The notes beneath the pieces are model-generated. The model was not told where the DNA came from. It did not search any database and saw only the letters and a program-made list of their open reading frames with translations. A stretch of 64,000 nucleotides of DNA from the NCBI GenBank assembly GCA_023249375.1, contig JAHFCT010000009.1, forward strand, positions 21,639 through 85,638, given 5' to 3'. A program made the position numbers and the translations under genes. Numbering within the stretch: the stretch's first letter is position 1; each line of letters opens with the position of its first letter. Positions 45,914 to 54,095 of this stretch are shown in pieces. The stretch comes from Gemmatimonadota bacterium. Its GTDB lineage: Bacteria; Gemmatimonadota; Gemmatimonadetes; Gemmatimonadales; Gemmatimonadaceae.

Positions 45914-46864
45914 GTGCCCCTTCCTCTGCACTCAGTTGATGTGTCGGTGCTCGTCCCCGCGAAGGACGAAGCCGAGAACCTGCCGCTCTTTCTTGAGCTG
46001 TGCGCCGCGGCGTTCCGTGGGCGGCCGGAACGGTACGAGGTCATCGTCGTCGATGACGGCTCGGTCGACGGCTCGTGGGCGCTGCTCGAGTCCCTGAAGG
46101 CCAAGCACCCGTTCCTGCGCGCCGTGCGCCACCGCGCGCGCCGCGGCATCGCCGATGCGCTCCGCACGGGATTCTTGAACGCGCACAGCGACATTCTCGT
46201 CTTCTATCCCGCTGATTTGCAGTTCAAGCCCGAGGACATCCCGCGGCTCGTCGCACCAATCCTCGCCGGCGAAAGCGACATGGTCACGGGCTACAAGCAG
46301 GGCAAGTACGAGAAGGCGTTCGTCTCGCGCATCTACAATTGGCTCAGCCGCGCGCTGTTCGACGTACGCGTCAGGGATCTCAACAACGTCAAGGCGTACC
46401 GGCGCGAGATCATGGAACAGCAGCCGTCGCGTCCCGACTGGCATCGGTACATGATCGTCCTTGCGGCCCAGCAGGGATTCACCGTGAGCGAAATCCCGGT
46501 GCCGTTGTATCCGCGGCACGCGGGCAAGTCCAAGTTCGGCATCAGCCGCATTCCAATTGGCGTGCTCGACATGCTCTCGGTGTGGTTCGAGCTGCGCTTC
46601 GGGCAGAAGCCGCTGCTCGCCTTCGGTATGCTCGGCGCGGCACTATTTGCGGCGGGATTCATCGCCGGTGTGGTGGCGCTCTACATGCTCTTCACCGCCC
46701 ACGTCGGGGTGCGATCCGTGTGGACGGTCATTCAGACCTGCCTCATCGTCGGTTCGATCTTCTTCTCCACGGGCCTGCTCGGCGAGCAGATTGCCGTGCA
46801 GCGCGCCGAGCTGCGGGAACTGCGCCGGCGCCTTGATGAAGGCGCGCAGCCGCCCGCGGAGTGA
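45914..46864 (+). CDS. Glycosyltransferase family 2 with two TM helices
   Basis: This 316-residue protein resembles dolichyl/polyprenyl-phosphate mannosyl- or glucosyltransferases. The GT-A domain has DVSVLVPAKDEAENLPLFLEL near 8, VIVVDDGSVDGSW near 45 and a divalent-metal motif YPADLQFKPEDIPRLV replacing the usual D-x-D. Two C-terminal helices (about 235-290) precede a short coiled tail. The GTG at 45914 is a choice among weak candidates, a GTG at 45941 being another. It begins a glycan-assembly gene group. Confidence 0.83.
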   Translation: MPLPLHSVDVSVLVPAKDEAENLPLFLELCAAAFRGRPERYEVIVVDDGSVDGSWALLESLKAKHPFLRAVRHRARRGIADALRTGFLNAHSDILVFYPADLQFKPEDIPRLVAPILAGESDMVTGYKQGKYEKAFVSRIYNWLSRALFDVRVRDLNNVKAYRREIMEQQPSRPDWHRYMIVLAAQQGFTVSEIPVPLYPRHAGKSKFGISRIPIGVLDMLSVWFELRFGQKPLLAFGMLGAALFAAGFIAGVVALYMLFTAHVGVRSVWTVIQTCLIVGSIFFSTGLLGEQIAVQRAELRELRRRLDEGAQPPAE

Positions 46865-48027
46865 CGCCGCGTCCGCTGCGGGTCCTCTTTGTGACGCACG
46901 CCTTTCCGCGGCACGCGGGCGACGCGGCGGGTGCGTTTATCCTGGCGCTTGCACACGCCGTTGCGGCGCAGGGCGTGTCGGTGACCGTCCTCGCGCCATC
47001 CGCTCCCGGCCTTGCGTCCGCTGAGCGGCTCGACGACATCGACGTGCGCCGCTATCGCTATGCGCCGGCGTCGTGGGAAACACTCGCGTATACCGGCACG
47101 ATGGCGGAGCAGGTCAGTGCGTCGCTGCGCGGCAAGATCGCCCTCGCGTTGATGCTCTGGCGCGGCCGGCGCGCCGTTCGCGCCGCGGTCAACGACGTGC
47201 GCCCCGATGTGATCCACGCCCACTGGTGGTTTCCATCGGGGCTGATGGCTGGCGGACACGGTGTGCCACTCATGATCACGTCGCACGGATCGGACGTGCG
47301 ACTGGCCAGCGGCGCCCGTGCCCAGGCGCTCTTTCGGCGTGTCGCGGCAAACGCGTCGTCGCTGCTCGCCGTCTCGGGCTGGCTTGCCCGCCTGGCGGGC
47401 GAAGCACTCGGCGATCGCCGGGTCGGCGTCGCGCCGATGCCGGCGGCTACCGCGCTTTTCCACCCCGACGGCGCGGTGGATCGTACCGCCAACCGCATGC
47501 TCTTCGTTGGCCGCCTCAATGCGCAAAAAGGACTCGGCGATCTGCTGCAGGCCATGGCGCGCGCGCGCAAGCCGTGGACGCTCGACGTTGTCGGTGACGG
47601 CGCCGACCGTGAGACGCTTCAGCGGCAGGCGCGCACCCTCGGTGTGGATGCTCGTGTCCAGTGGCACGGCCAACTGCCGCATCAGGAGCTGCGCCCGTTC
47701 TATGCGCGCAGCGCGGCGCTCATCATTCCGTCGAGCGACGAAGGACTCGGACTCGTCGGCGTCGAGGCTGCACTCTGCGAGACACCGTCGGTAGCGTACG
47801 CGAGCGGCGGTCTGACCGACGTCGTCAAGGACGGCGCCACGGGGTGGCTCGTGCCGGCGGGAGACATTGCCGCGCTCGCGCATGCCATCGATGGCGTCGT
47901 GGATCGTCCCACGAAGGCGCGGGCCTACGGAGCCGCGGCGCGCGTGCGCGCACTGGCCACGTTTTCTCCCGAGGCGGTCGGCGCTCGGTATCGTGCCGCG
48001 TACGACGCGGTGCTGGAGCTTCGATGA
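46861..48027 (+). CDS. Glycosyltransferase family 4
   Basis: This 388-residue GT-B enzyme has the family opening RVLFVTHAFPRHAGDAAGAFI, HAHWWFPSGLMA near 120, and the donor-binding region with LFVGRLNAQKGLGDLLQAM near 217 and IIPSSDEGLGLVGVEAALCETPSVAYASGGLTDVV near 290, containing the E-x7-E pattern. It is likely a cytoplasmic retaining transferase acting on a lipid-linked sugar; the substrate is unknown. GTG start overlaps the previous gene. Confidence 0.87.
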   Translation: MTPRPLRVLFVTHAFPRHAGDAAGAFILALAHAVAAQGVSVTVLAPSAPGLASAERLDDIDVRRYRYAPASWETLAYTGTMAEQVSASLRGKIALALMLWRGRRAVRAAVNDVRPDVIHAHWWFPSGLMAGGHGVPLMITSHGSDVRLASGARAQALFRRVAANASSLLAVSGWLARLAGEALGDRRVGVAPMPAATALFHPDGAVDRTANRMLFVGRLNAQKGLGDLLQAMARARKPWTLDVVGDGADRETLQRQARTLGVDARVQWHGQLPHQELRPFYARSAALIIPSSDEGLGLVGVEAALCETPSVAYASGGLTDVVKDGATGWLVPAGDIAALAHAIDGVVDRPTKARAYGAAARVRALATFSPEAVGARYRAAYDAVLELR

Positions 48028-48068
48028 CTGTCCGCCGCACCGTTCGCGCCCTGTGGGAGATGCGATGA
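48024..48068 (+). CDS. 14-codon mini-ORF from a 41-bp tandem duplication
   Basis: The start region of the following gene is duplicated: 48024 and 48065 both begin ATGAC and share 25 of the first 29 bases. The upstream copy encodes MTVRRTVRALWEMR and then stops. It overlaps the stop of the glycosyltransferase as ATGA and its own stop overlaps the next ATG as ATGA. It may serve as a coupling or leader peptide. Translation is inferred, not shown. Confidence 0.45.
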   Translation: MTVRRTVRALWEMR

Positions 48069-48991
48069 CCGTCCGCCGCATCGCTCGAGCCCTCCTGCAG
48101 GTCGCGCTGCTCGCCTTCGTCGCGTGGTATGTGTACGTCAACCGGAAGGACTACGCGCACGTCTTCGATGCGGCGGCGTTTGACTGGGGCAGCCTCGCGC
48201 TCTCGTCGTTCTTCGTCCTCATCGCCTACGCGATTCTCATACAGACGTGGCGACAAGTCGTTGTCGCGTGGGGCGAGCGCCTGGATTTCACCAGCGCGAT
48301 GCGCATCTGGTTCGTGAGCAACCTCGGCAAGTATGTGCCCGGCAGGATTTGGTCGATTGCCGCCATGGGCACGCTGTCGCAGGAACAGGGCATCTCGCCC
48401 GTGGCCGCGATGGGCTCGTCCATCGTCGTGCAGCTCGTGAACCTCGTCACCGGGTTCGGCGTCTTCTTCATCGCGGGCGCTCGCGCCATGGATGTCCCGT
48501 TTGCCCGCGCGGCAGCCATCGTGATGCTTGGCATCGCGCTCTTCGGCTCTCCGTGGCTCGTGCCAGTGGCGGTTCGCGCCGTCAATCGGCTGACGGGACG
48601 CGCGGTGGTTGTACCCGCCCTTCCACACGCCGCCATTTGGTGGGCGGCCGCGGGTACGACGCTGGCCTGGCTCTTCTACGGGGTCGCCTTCGAATACTTC
48701 GCCGCCGGGATCACGGCCGGTTCCGCCAGCGGATCATTCGCCGACTGGACCGCCATCTTCGTCGGTCCATACCTGATAGGTTTCATCACCGTATTCTCTC
48801 CCGGCGGCCTCGGCACGCGCGAGGTCGCCATGGCCGAGGCGCTGCGGCGCACCGGGCTCGCCGCCGGGGCCATGACGGCGCTGCTCGTCGCTGGATCACG
48901 TATCTGGCTCACCGTCCTTGAACTCGTTCCAGGTGTGCTGTTCCTGCTCATCCGCCCGCTGAATCGCGTTGCCTCTTCAGCCGACCAATAG
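48065..48991 (+). CDS. Flippase-like membrane protein (YbhN/AglD/MprF-type, UPF0104)
   Basis: This 308-residue protein has about eight hydrophobic segments of the lysylphosphatidylglycerol synthase TM-region/UPF0104 family. Motifs such as WRQVVVAWGERLDFTSAMRIWFVSNLGKYVPGRIWSIAAMG and FSPGGLGTREVAMAEALRRTGL are diagnostic. Relatives are thought to move lipids or lipid-linked sugars. Among glycosyltransferases here, a role in glycolipid flipping is a reasonable guess. The ATG at 48065 lies in the second copy of a 41-bp duplication. Confidence 0.83.
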   Translation: MTVRRIARALLQVALLAFVAWYVYVNRKDYAHVFDAAAFDWGSLALSSFFVLIAYAILIQTWRQVVVAWGERLDFTSAMRIWFVSNLGKYVPGRIWSIAAMGTLSQEQGISPVAAMGSSIVVQLVNLVTGFGVFFIAGARAMDVPFARAAAIVMLGIALFGSPWLVPVAVRAVNRLTGRAVVVPALPHAAIWWAAAGTTLAWLFYGVAFEYFAAGITAGSASGSFADWTAIFVGPYLIGFITVFSPGGLGTREVAMAEALRRTGLAAGAMTALLVAGSRIWLTVLELVPGVLFLLIRPLNRVASSADQ

Positions 48992-51379
48992 ATGATTTCT
49001 GCGAATACTGGATCCACCAATCCGTCCCCGCGCGTGAGCGCGCTGTGGGCCGCCGTCGCCTGCGCCGTCGCGGCGCTCGCGCTTGGCTATCCCGCGCTGA
49101 GCGGCCAGTTCCTCGTGAACCCGATGAGCGATCAGTACATCGCCGGGTTTGCCTTCCGCGATTTCGCGGTGCAGTACTGGCGCAGCTTCGGCAGTGTGCC
49201 GCAGTGGAATCCGTACCTCTTTGGCGGACTGCCGTTTGTCGCCGCCATGCATGGCGACATCTTCTACCCGACGTTCTGGCTGCGGCTGCTGCTCGGCACC
49301 GATACGGGAATGACGTGGGGCTTCATCAGTCATCTGTGGCTAGCGGGCTTCGGCACCTATCTCTTCCTGCGAACATACGGACTCGGCTTCGCGCCCTCGC
49401 TGGTCGGTGCGCTCGCGTTTCAGCTGGGCGGACCCATCGCCGGGTACGCATCGCCCGGGCACGACGGCAAGCTGTTTGTCAGCGCGCTGCTTCCGTTCAC
49501 GCTCATACTGCTCACCAAGGGCATCCGCGACGCGCGCCACTGGGCATGGGGCCTGCTGGCCATCGTCGTGGGACTCGCGGTGTTGTCGCCGCATCCACAG
49601 CTGTTGCAATACCATCTGCTGGTCGCTGGTGCGTGGGCGCTTATGCTGGCGTTCGGCTCGCCGGGAATCGACCGCGCCACCGCCATCAAGCGGTTGGGCT
49701 TCGCGCTCGGCGCCGTGCTGCTCGGCCTCGCCATCGGCACCATCCAGTATTTGCCGCTGAGCGAGTACACCGCGTGGTCGCCGCGCGCCGGCGGCCGCGA
49801 CTACGCCTACGCCACCTCGTACTCGTGGCCGTTCGAAGAACTCATCAACACGTACCTGCCGCAGTTCTCCGGCATTCTCGACAAGTACTGGGGCCGCAAC
49901 GGCATTCACTTGCACAGCGAGTACATCGGCGCCGCGGTGTTGATGCTTGCGCCGCTGGCGTTCGGAGCGGGCGGGGAAGCACGTCGCACCTTCCGCCGCT
50001 TCTGGACGTGGTCCGGAATCGTCGCACTGCTCTGGGCACTCGGCGGCTCGACGCCGTTCTTCCAGATCGTCTACGCCATTGTCCCCGGCACCAAGTTCTT
50101 CCGTGCGCCGAGCACGATGATGTTCGTGTTCGCATTCGCCGTGGCGATTCTTGCGGCGCTGGGAACCGAACGACTGCTCGTCGGCAAGGCGACGACGCGC
50201 TACGCGATCGGCTGGCTCGTCGGCGGCGCGTTCGTCGCGTTGCTCGCGACCGCGGGCGGCTTCACCGGCTTCGCTCACGGGCTAGTAGTGGACCCGAACC
50301 TGATTGATGTCGTCGACGCCAATGCGGCGAGCCTCACGCTGGGTGCGTGGCGATCCTTCGTATTCGTCGCGCTCGCTGCCGGTGTCATCATCGCGCTCGC
50401 TCGCGGCGTCATCGCGGCTAGGCAGGCGGCCATCGCGCTGCCACTCATCATCGCCATCGATTTGTGGAGCATCGAGAAGCAGTACTGGATGTTCTCGGCG
50501 CCCGCGGCAAAGCTGTATGCCAGCGACGCAACGATTGACTACCTGAAGAAAGTGAAGGAGCCCACGCGCGTCGTCGCGCTCGGATTCCCGCAGGGCAATC
50601 CGGTGGCGCGGCACGACCCGTCGCTGCAGGGTGACGGCCTCATGGTGCACGGCATTCGCTCCGTCACCGGCTATCACGGCAACGAGCTCGGCCGCTATCA
50701 GCAGCTCGGCGCCAAGGACGAAGGGTACAGCGCCGTGCTGAATCCCTCGTTCTGGCAGTTGATGAACGTGAACTACATCCTGGTGAATCTCGACACGCTG
50801 CCGCTCGACGGCGCCCAGCGCGTCGTGGGCCCGGTGAGCGACGCGGCGGGCACCAAGGTCTCGCTGTACAAGCTGCCGGACGAGCATCCGTTCGCCTGGG
50901 TGGCGCCCGTGATGGCGAAGTATCCTGATTCGGTGGTGTTGCCGGCCGAGCGTCAGCCCAACTTCGCGACGTATCAGGTGGCGCTGTTCGACACGGCGGC
51001 AGCGGTGCAGGGCGCGACGCTGACATCCGTTCCGGAACGGCTGCCCATCACTGTTGCCACCAGCGACTATCGTGCTGGGCATTTCGCGCTGAAGCTGAGT
51101 GCTCCGGCGCCGGCTGGCTCCGCGCTCGTTGTTTCCGAGAACTATTATCCCGGTTGGACCGCGAAGGTCGACGGCAAGACGGCGAGCGTGTATCGTGCAG
51201 ACTATGTGTTGATGGGCGTGCCGCTGCCGGCGGGCGCCACGTCCGTGGAGTTCTCGTTCGAGAACGCCACGTATCCGAAAGGGCGGGCGGTGACGTACGC
51301 GGCCCTCATTCTCAGTGTGCTGCTTGCCGCCGCCGGCTGGGCAGCTGGACGTCGTGCGACGCAGGGATCCAATGGCTGA
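48992..51379 (+). CDS. YfhO-like polytopic membrane protein
   Basis: This 795-residue protein has about 12 transmembrane segments over residues 15-500, then a soluble domain and a last helix near 770-790. The first periplasmic loop with NPMSDQYIAGFAFRDFAVQYWRSFGSVPQWNPYLFGGLPFVAAMHGDIFYP resembles GT-C/YfhO proteins, and the C-terminal ENYYPGWTAKVDGK matches the YfhO signature. YfhO relatives glycosylate lipoteichoic acid or other envelope polymers from polyprenyl-phosphate sugars. That fits the neighbouring polyprenol-phosphate type transferases. ATG directly follows the previous stop. Confidence 0.8.
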   Translation: MISANTGSTNPSPRVSALWAAVACAVAALALGYPALSGQFLVNPMSDQYIAGFAFRDFAVQYWRSFGSVPQWNPYLFGGLPFVAAMHGDIFYPTFWLRLLLGTDTGMTWGFISHLWLAGFGTYLFLRTYGLGFAPSLVGALAFQLGGPIAGYASPGHDGKLFVSALLPFTLILLTKGIRDARHWAWGLLAIVVGLAVLSPHPQLLQYHLLVAGAWALMLAFGSPGIDRATAIKRLGFALGAVLLGLAIGTIQYLPLSEYTAWSPRAGGRDYAYATSYSWPFEELINTYLPQFSGILDKYWGRNGIHLHSEYIGAAVLMLAPLAFGAGGEARRTFRRFWTWSGIVALLWALGGSTPFFQIVYAIVPGTKFFRAPSTMMFVFAFAVAILAALGTERLLVGKATTRYAIGWLVGGAFVALLATAGGFTGFAHGLVVDPNLIDVVDANAASLTLGAWRSFVFVALAAGVIIALARGVIAARQAAIALPLIIAIDLWSIEKQYWMFSAPAAKLYASDATIDYLKKVKEPTRVVALGFPQGNPVARHDPSLQGDGLMVHGIRSVTGYHGNELGRYQQLGAKDEGYSAVLNPSFWQLMNVNYILVNLDTLPLDGAQRVVGPVSDAAGTKVSLYKLPDEHPFAWVAPVMAKYPDSVVLPAERQPNFATYQVALFDTAAAVQGATLTSVPERLPITVATSDYRAGHFALKLSAPAPAGSALVVSENYYPGWTAKVDGKTASVYRADYVLMGVPLPAGATSVEFSFENATYPKGRAVTYAALILSVLLAAAGWAAGRRATQGSNG

Positions 51380-52094
51380 CAAGGCACTCATCATCGTTCC
51401 CACCTACAACGAGCGCGAGAACATCCCGTCGCTCATTGCGCAGGTGCTCGAGAAGGATCCGCGCATCGAGATGCTGGTGGTGGACGACAACTCGCCCGAC
51501 AAGACGGGCGACCTCGTGGAGTCCATCGGAGCGGGCGAGCCTCGGGTGCATCTGCTGCGCCGCCCCGGCAAGATGGGACTGGGCACCGCGTATCGCGACG
51601 GCTTTCGCTGGGCGCTTGCACGCGATTACGAGTACATCTTTGAGATGGACGCGGACTTCTCCCACGACCCGCGCCATCTTCCGGAGTTCCTGGCCGCGGC
51701 CCAGGAAGCCGACTTCGTCCTCGGTTCGCGCTACCTCGACGGGCGGGTGACCGTCGTCAATTGGCCAATGAAGCGGCTGATGCTCAGCTACTTCGCCAAC
51801 ATCTACGCGCGCATCGTGACCGGCCTGAAGCTCTGGGACGGCACGGGCGGCTTCAAGTGCTTTCATCGGCGGGTGCTGGCCGCCATCGATCTCGACAAGG
51901 TTCGTTCAAACGGCTACGCCTTCCAGATCGAGATGTCGTTCCGCGCCTTTCATAAGGGATTTCGCGGGAAGGAGATTCCGATCGTCTTCACCGACCGCAC
52001 GGTCGGGGACAGCAAGATGAGCGGCCACATCGTGCGCGAAGCCATCTTCATGGTTTGGCGCCTCCGGTGGTGGCACGTCACGGGGCAACTATGA
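51372..52094 (+). CDS. Polyprenol monophosphomannose synthase-like GT2
   Basis: This 240-residue protein closely resembles DPM1-type enzymes: ALIIVPTYNERENIPSLI near 5, MLVVDDNSPDKTGDLV, the D-x-D in FEMDADFSHDP near 93, and KCFHRRVL plus VFTDRTVGDSKMSGHIV. It would make mannosyl- (or glucosyl-) phosphoprenol on the cytoplasmic face, a donor for the adjacent YfhO-like protein. ATG lies inside the end of that gene, an 8-nt overlap. It has no TM tail, unlike the GT2 at 45914. Confidence 0.88.
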   Translation: MADKALIIVPTYNERENIPSLIAQVLEKDPRIEMLVVDDNSPDKTGDLVESIGAGEPRVHLLRRPGKMGLGTAYRDGFRWALARDYEYIFEMDADFSHDPRHLPEFLAAAQEADFVLGSRYLDGRVTVVNWPMKRLMLSYFANIYARIVTGLKLWDGTGGFKCFHRRVLAAIDLDKVRSNGYAFQIEMSFRAFHKGFRGKEIPIVFTDRTVGDSKMSGHIVREAIFMVWRLRWWHVTGQL

Positions 52095-52921
52095 GCATCC
52101 CGGTCGGCCATGCGTTCTATAAGATGTCGGGGTCGGGCAACGATTTCGTCTTCTTCGATGCCAGGTCCGATACCGGCGTCGCCCATGAACTGGACAATCC
52201 CGAGACGGTTCGCAAGCTCTGCGCGACCGGAACTGGGATTGGAGCAGACGGTGTTGTGTTCCTGCAAAGCGATACATATCAAGCGTTTAGGATTCGCTAC
52301 TTCAACCGAGATGGCAGCCTCGGCGAGCTCTGTGGCAATGCGTCGCTTTGCAGCGTTCGGTTAGCCCGCGAGCTCGGCATTATCGGCGACGGTACCTGTC
52401 ATTTTGAAACCGACGCTGGGGCAATGACGGGTCATTTTCGCGACGGAAAGCCCGAAATCGACCTGCAGATGGTCCACGAACTGAACGCGGCGACCGAGTT
52501 TGACTGCGAGCCTGGGGAGCACCGGATCGGCTTCGCCAATACAGGTGTGCCTCATCTTGTTGTCCTGGTTGACGATACGGCGTCTGTCGACGTCGTGGGC
52601 AGAGGCCGTCCATTGCGGCTCGACCGCCGGCTCAAGTCTGGCGCGAACGTCAACTTCGTCTCGCCCATTGGCCCCGACGAGTACAGCATCCGGACGTACG
52701 AGCGCGGCGTCGAGGCCGAAACGTTGGCCTGCGGCACGGGTGCCGTGGCCAGTGCCGCGCTTCTCGAAGCCTGGGGTCTGACGGGGAAGGTTGTGCGGCT
52801 TCGCACCAAATCCGAGCGGACGCTGACCGTGACGTTGCGGCGAAAGGACGACGGCCACCTCTGGCCATCGCTTTGTGGCGAGGCTCGAGTGGTCTACGAG
52901 GGGCGCACCGCGGAGCTATAA
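52091..52921 (+). CDS. dapF: Diaminopimelate epimerase
   Basis: This 276-residue enzyme converts LL- to meso-diaminopimelate for lysine and peptidoglycan. The N-terminal KMSGSGNDFVFFD is typical. The two catalytic Cys are in ELCGNASLC (a variant of the usual CGNGxRC) near 81 and LACGTGAVAS near 217. The first half looks less GC-rich than neighbouring genes (for example 52240-52340), which could indicate a different origin. The start overlaps the glycosyltransferase stop by 4 nt. A strong terminator follows. Confidence 0.92.
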   Translation: MSIPVGHAFYKMSGSGNDFVFFDARSDTGVAHELDNPETVRKLCATGTGIGADGVVFLQSDTYQAFRIRYFNRDGSLGELCGNASLCSVRLARELGIIGDGTCHFETDAGAMTGHFRDGKPEIDLQMVHELNAATEFDCEPGEHRIGFANTGVPHLVVLVDDTASVDVVGRGRPLRLDRRLKSGANVNFVSPIGPDEYSIRTYERGVEAETLACGTGAVASAALLEAWGLTGKVVRLRTKSERTLTVTLRRKDDGHLWPSLCGEARVVYEGRTAEL

Positions 52922-52959
52922 GCTGCGAGAAGCTGGCGCTGATCGCGTGAACGAACCAA

Positions 52960-52986
52960 AGCCGGCCCGTCAGCACGGGGCCGGCT
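52960..52986 (+). terminator. Terminator of the envelope block
   Basis: AGCCGGCCCG pairs with CGGGGCCGGCT (one bulged base) around a short loop, 39 nt after the dapF stop, followed by CATTCGT. The stem is strong but the T-tract is short. Confidence 0.75.
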
Positions 52987-53060
52987 CATTCGTATATGCG
53001 CAGGGTAGCGCCATCAACGCAGCACCAACTACCTAAGTTCCAGCGGCGCCGGAAGATGGT

Positions 53061-53131
53061 TTTGTCCACCGGCTTCGTGGTTATCCACCGTGGAAAGTTT
53101 ACATAATACCTATTATAAGTACTTTTTGGGG
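53061..53131. other. AT-rich junction with DnaA-box-like motifs
   Basis: Between the two convergent gene ends lie TTGTCCACC (53062-53070) and TTATCCACC (53081-53089), each 8 of 9 to known DnaA boxes and in the same orientation 19 bp apart. An exceptionally AT-rich stretch (53096-53126) follows in this GC-rich genome. No promoter spacing fits. It may be a DnaA-binding or unwinding element; chance is possible. The rest of 52922-53200 is terminators. Confidence 0.4.
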
Positions 53132-53147
53132 CAGAAATGGACGCGAA

Positions 53148-53179
53148 AACGGACGTGAGGCCAATGCCCCACGTCCGTT
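53148..53179 (-). terminator. Intrinsic terminator of the minus-strand TPR gene
   Basis: AACGGACGTG (53148-53157) and CACGTCCGTT (53170-53179) form a perfect 10-bp stem, extended inside by three more pairs. On the minus strand the stem is followed by TTTTCGCG, as expected for rho-independent termination. It lies 22 nt beyond the stop at 53201. Confidence 0.8.
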
Positions 53180-53200
53180 CAAGTGATTTCTGAGGTCCTG

Positions 53201-53854
53201 CTACGGCTTGGCGGCGGCCGCGGTCAGTTCTCCCATCCGCACCTTGGCTTCGCTGGCCATCGGTGAGTCGGACTTGTCAGCGAGTTCGCCCCACAGCTTG
53301 ATCGCCTCGGCTTTCTTGCCGGCCTCGGAGAGCGCGCGGGCGGCCTCACCCTTGAGGAAGTCCTTCTCCCCCTGAAGCGATGCCTTGGCGACGGCGGCGA
53401 GATAGTGCTCGGCGGCCTTGTCGTACTTCTGCTGGCCCTCGTAGCCGGCGGCCTTGAGCGCCTCGACCCCCGAGGCGAACGCACCAAGCGACGAAAGGCC
53501 ATCGAGTGCGGCCTGTCCTTCGTCGTACTTGCCCGTATCAAACTTCGACTGGGCAAGGAGCATGGCGGCCTGGATGCCACCGGGCGTCCCGCTGTAGCGC
53601 TTCGTGACCTTGGCCAGCTCGTCCGCCGCCTTGGGATCATTCTGGCTGGCGAGCGTCATGGCATCGTAGAAAGCCTTCTCCGCCTGCGAGTTCTTGCGGG
53701 CGGTGTTGGCCTGCCACAGGAAGACGCCGCCGACCACCACGGCAACCACGATAGCGGTCGCGGAGATCTGCTTGCGGTACAGCTGGAAGGTGTCGAGCAG
53801 CGAATCGGGATCGGCTGCGATGGGCGGACGGGCCGCCCCACCGGTCTTCGTCAT
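53201..53854 (-). CDS. YfgM-like membrane-anchored TPR protein
   Basis: This 217-residue protein has one transmembrane helix at about 28-48 (ISATAIVVAVVVGGVFLW) and a periplasmic helical domain with TPR-like repeats (YDEGQAALDGLSSLGAF, YDKAAEHYLAAVAKASLQGE, EAIKLWGELADKSDSP). This layout matches the YfgM/TPR_21 group, in E. coli a SecYEG-associated periplasmic chaperone partner. The ATG at 53854 was chosen because the 46 codons further upstream look non-coding and would put charged residues before the anchor. It is convergent with dapF. Confidence 0.78.
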   Translation of the reverse strand: MTKTGGAARPPIAADPDSLLDTFQLYRKQISATAIVVAVVVGGVFLWQANTARKNSQAEKAFYDAMTLASQNDPKAADELAKVTKRYSGTPGGIQAAMLLAQSKFDTGKYDEGQAALDGLSSLGAFASGVEALKAAGYEGQQKYDKAAEHYLAAVAKASLQGEKDFLKGEAARALSEAGKKAEAIKLWGELADKSDSPMASEAKVRMGELTAAAAKP

Positions 53855-54049
53855 CGTACTGAGTCGCGTCTTGGGTGAAATGGCGCGCGCCCTGGTGGCG
53901 CACAACCTCGAAATACTAATGGATTGCGGGTGATTCAGGCACCCCCGCGGGTTCGCGGAACTGGCGGAAAGTCGCCGACGAGACGATGCCACGAAGGGCC
54001 CGTCGACTTACCACGCAGTCGTTGCGGCGTGCAGCGACTTGAGCTGGTC

Positions 54050-54095
54050 TTGACTTTCTTCCGCATAATCCGTATTCATACATACGTATGAATAC
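54050..54095 (+). promoter_or_regulatory. TetR gene promoter and autoregulatory operator
   Basis: TTGACT (54050-54055) and TATTCA (54073-54078) at 17-bp spacing predict a start point close to the ATG at 54088. A perfect inverted repeat, GTATTCATAC (54072-54081) and GTATGAATAC (54086-54095) with a 4-bp ATAC spacer, covers the -10, start point and start codon. Binding of the TetR product here would block its own promoter. The other 200 nt up to the YfgM-like gene (53855-54049) show nothing clear. Confidence 0.75.

Noticed and set aside
53098..53119. Promoter in the AT-rich junction
   Set aside because: TTTACA and TATTAT or TATAAG are only 7-10 bp apart and neither flanking gene starts here.
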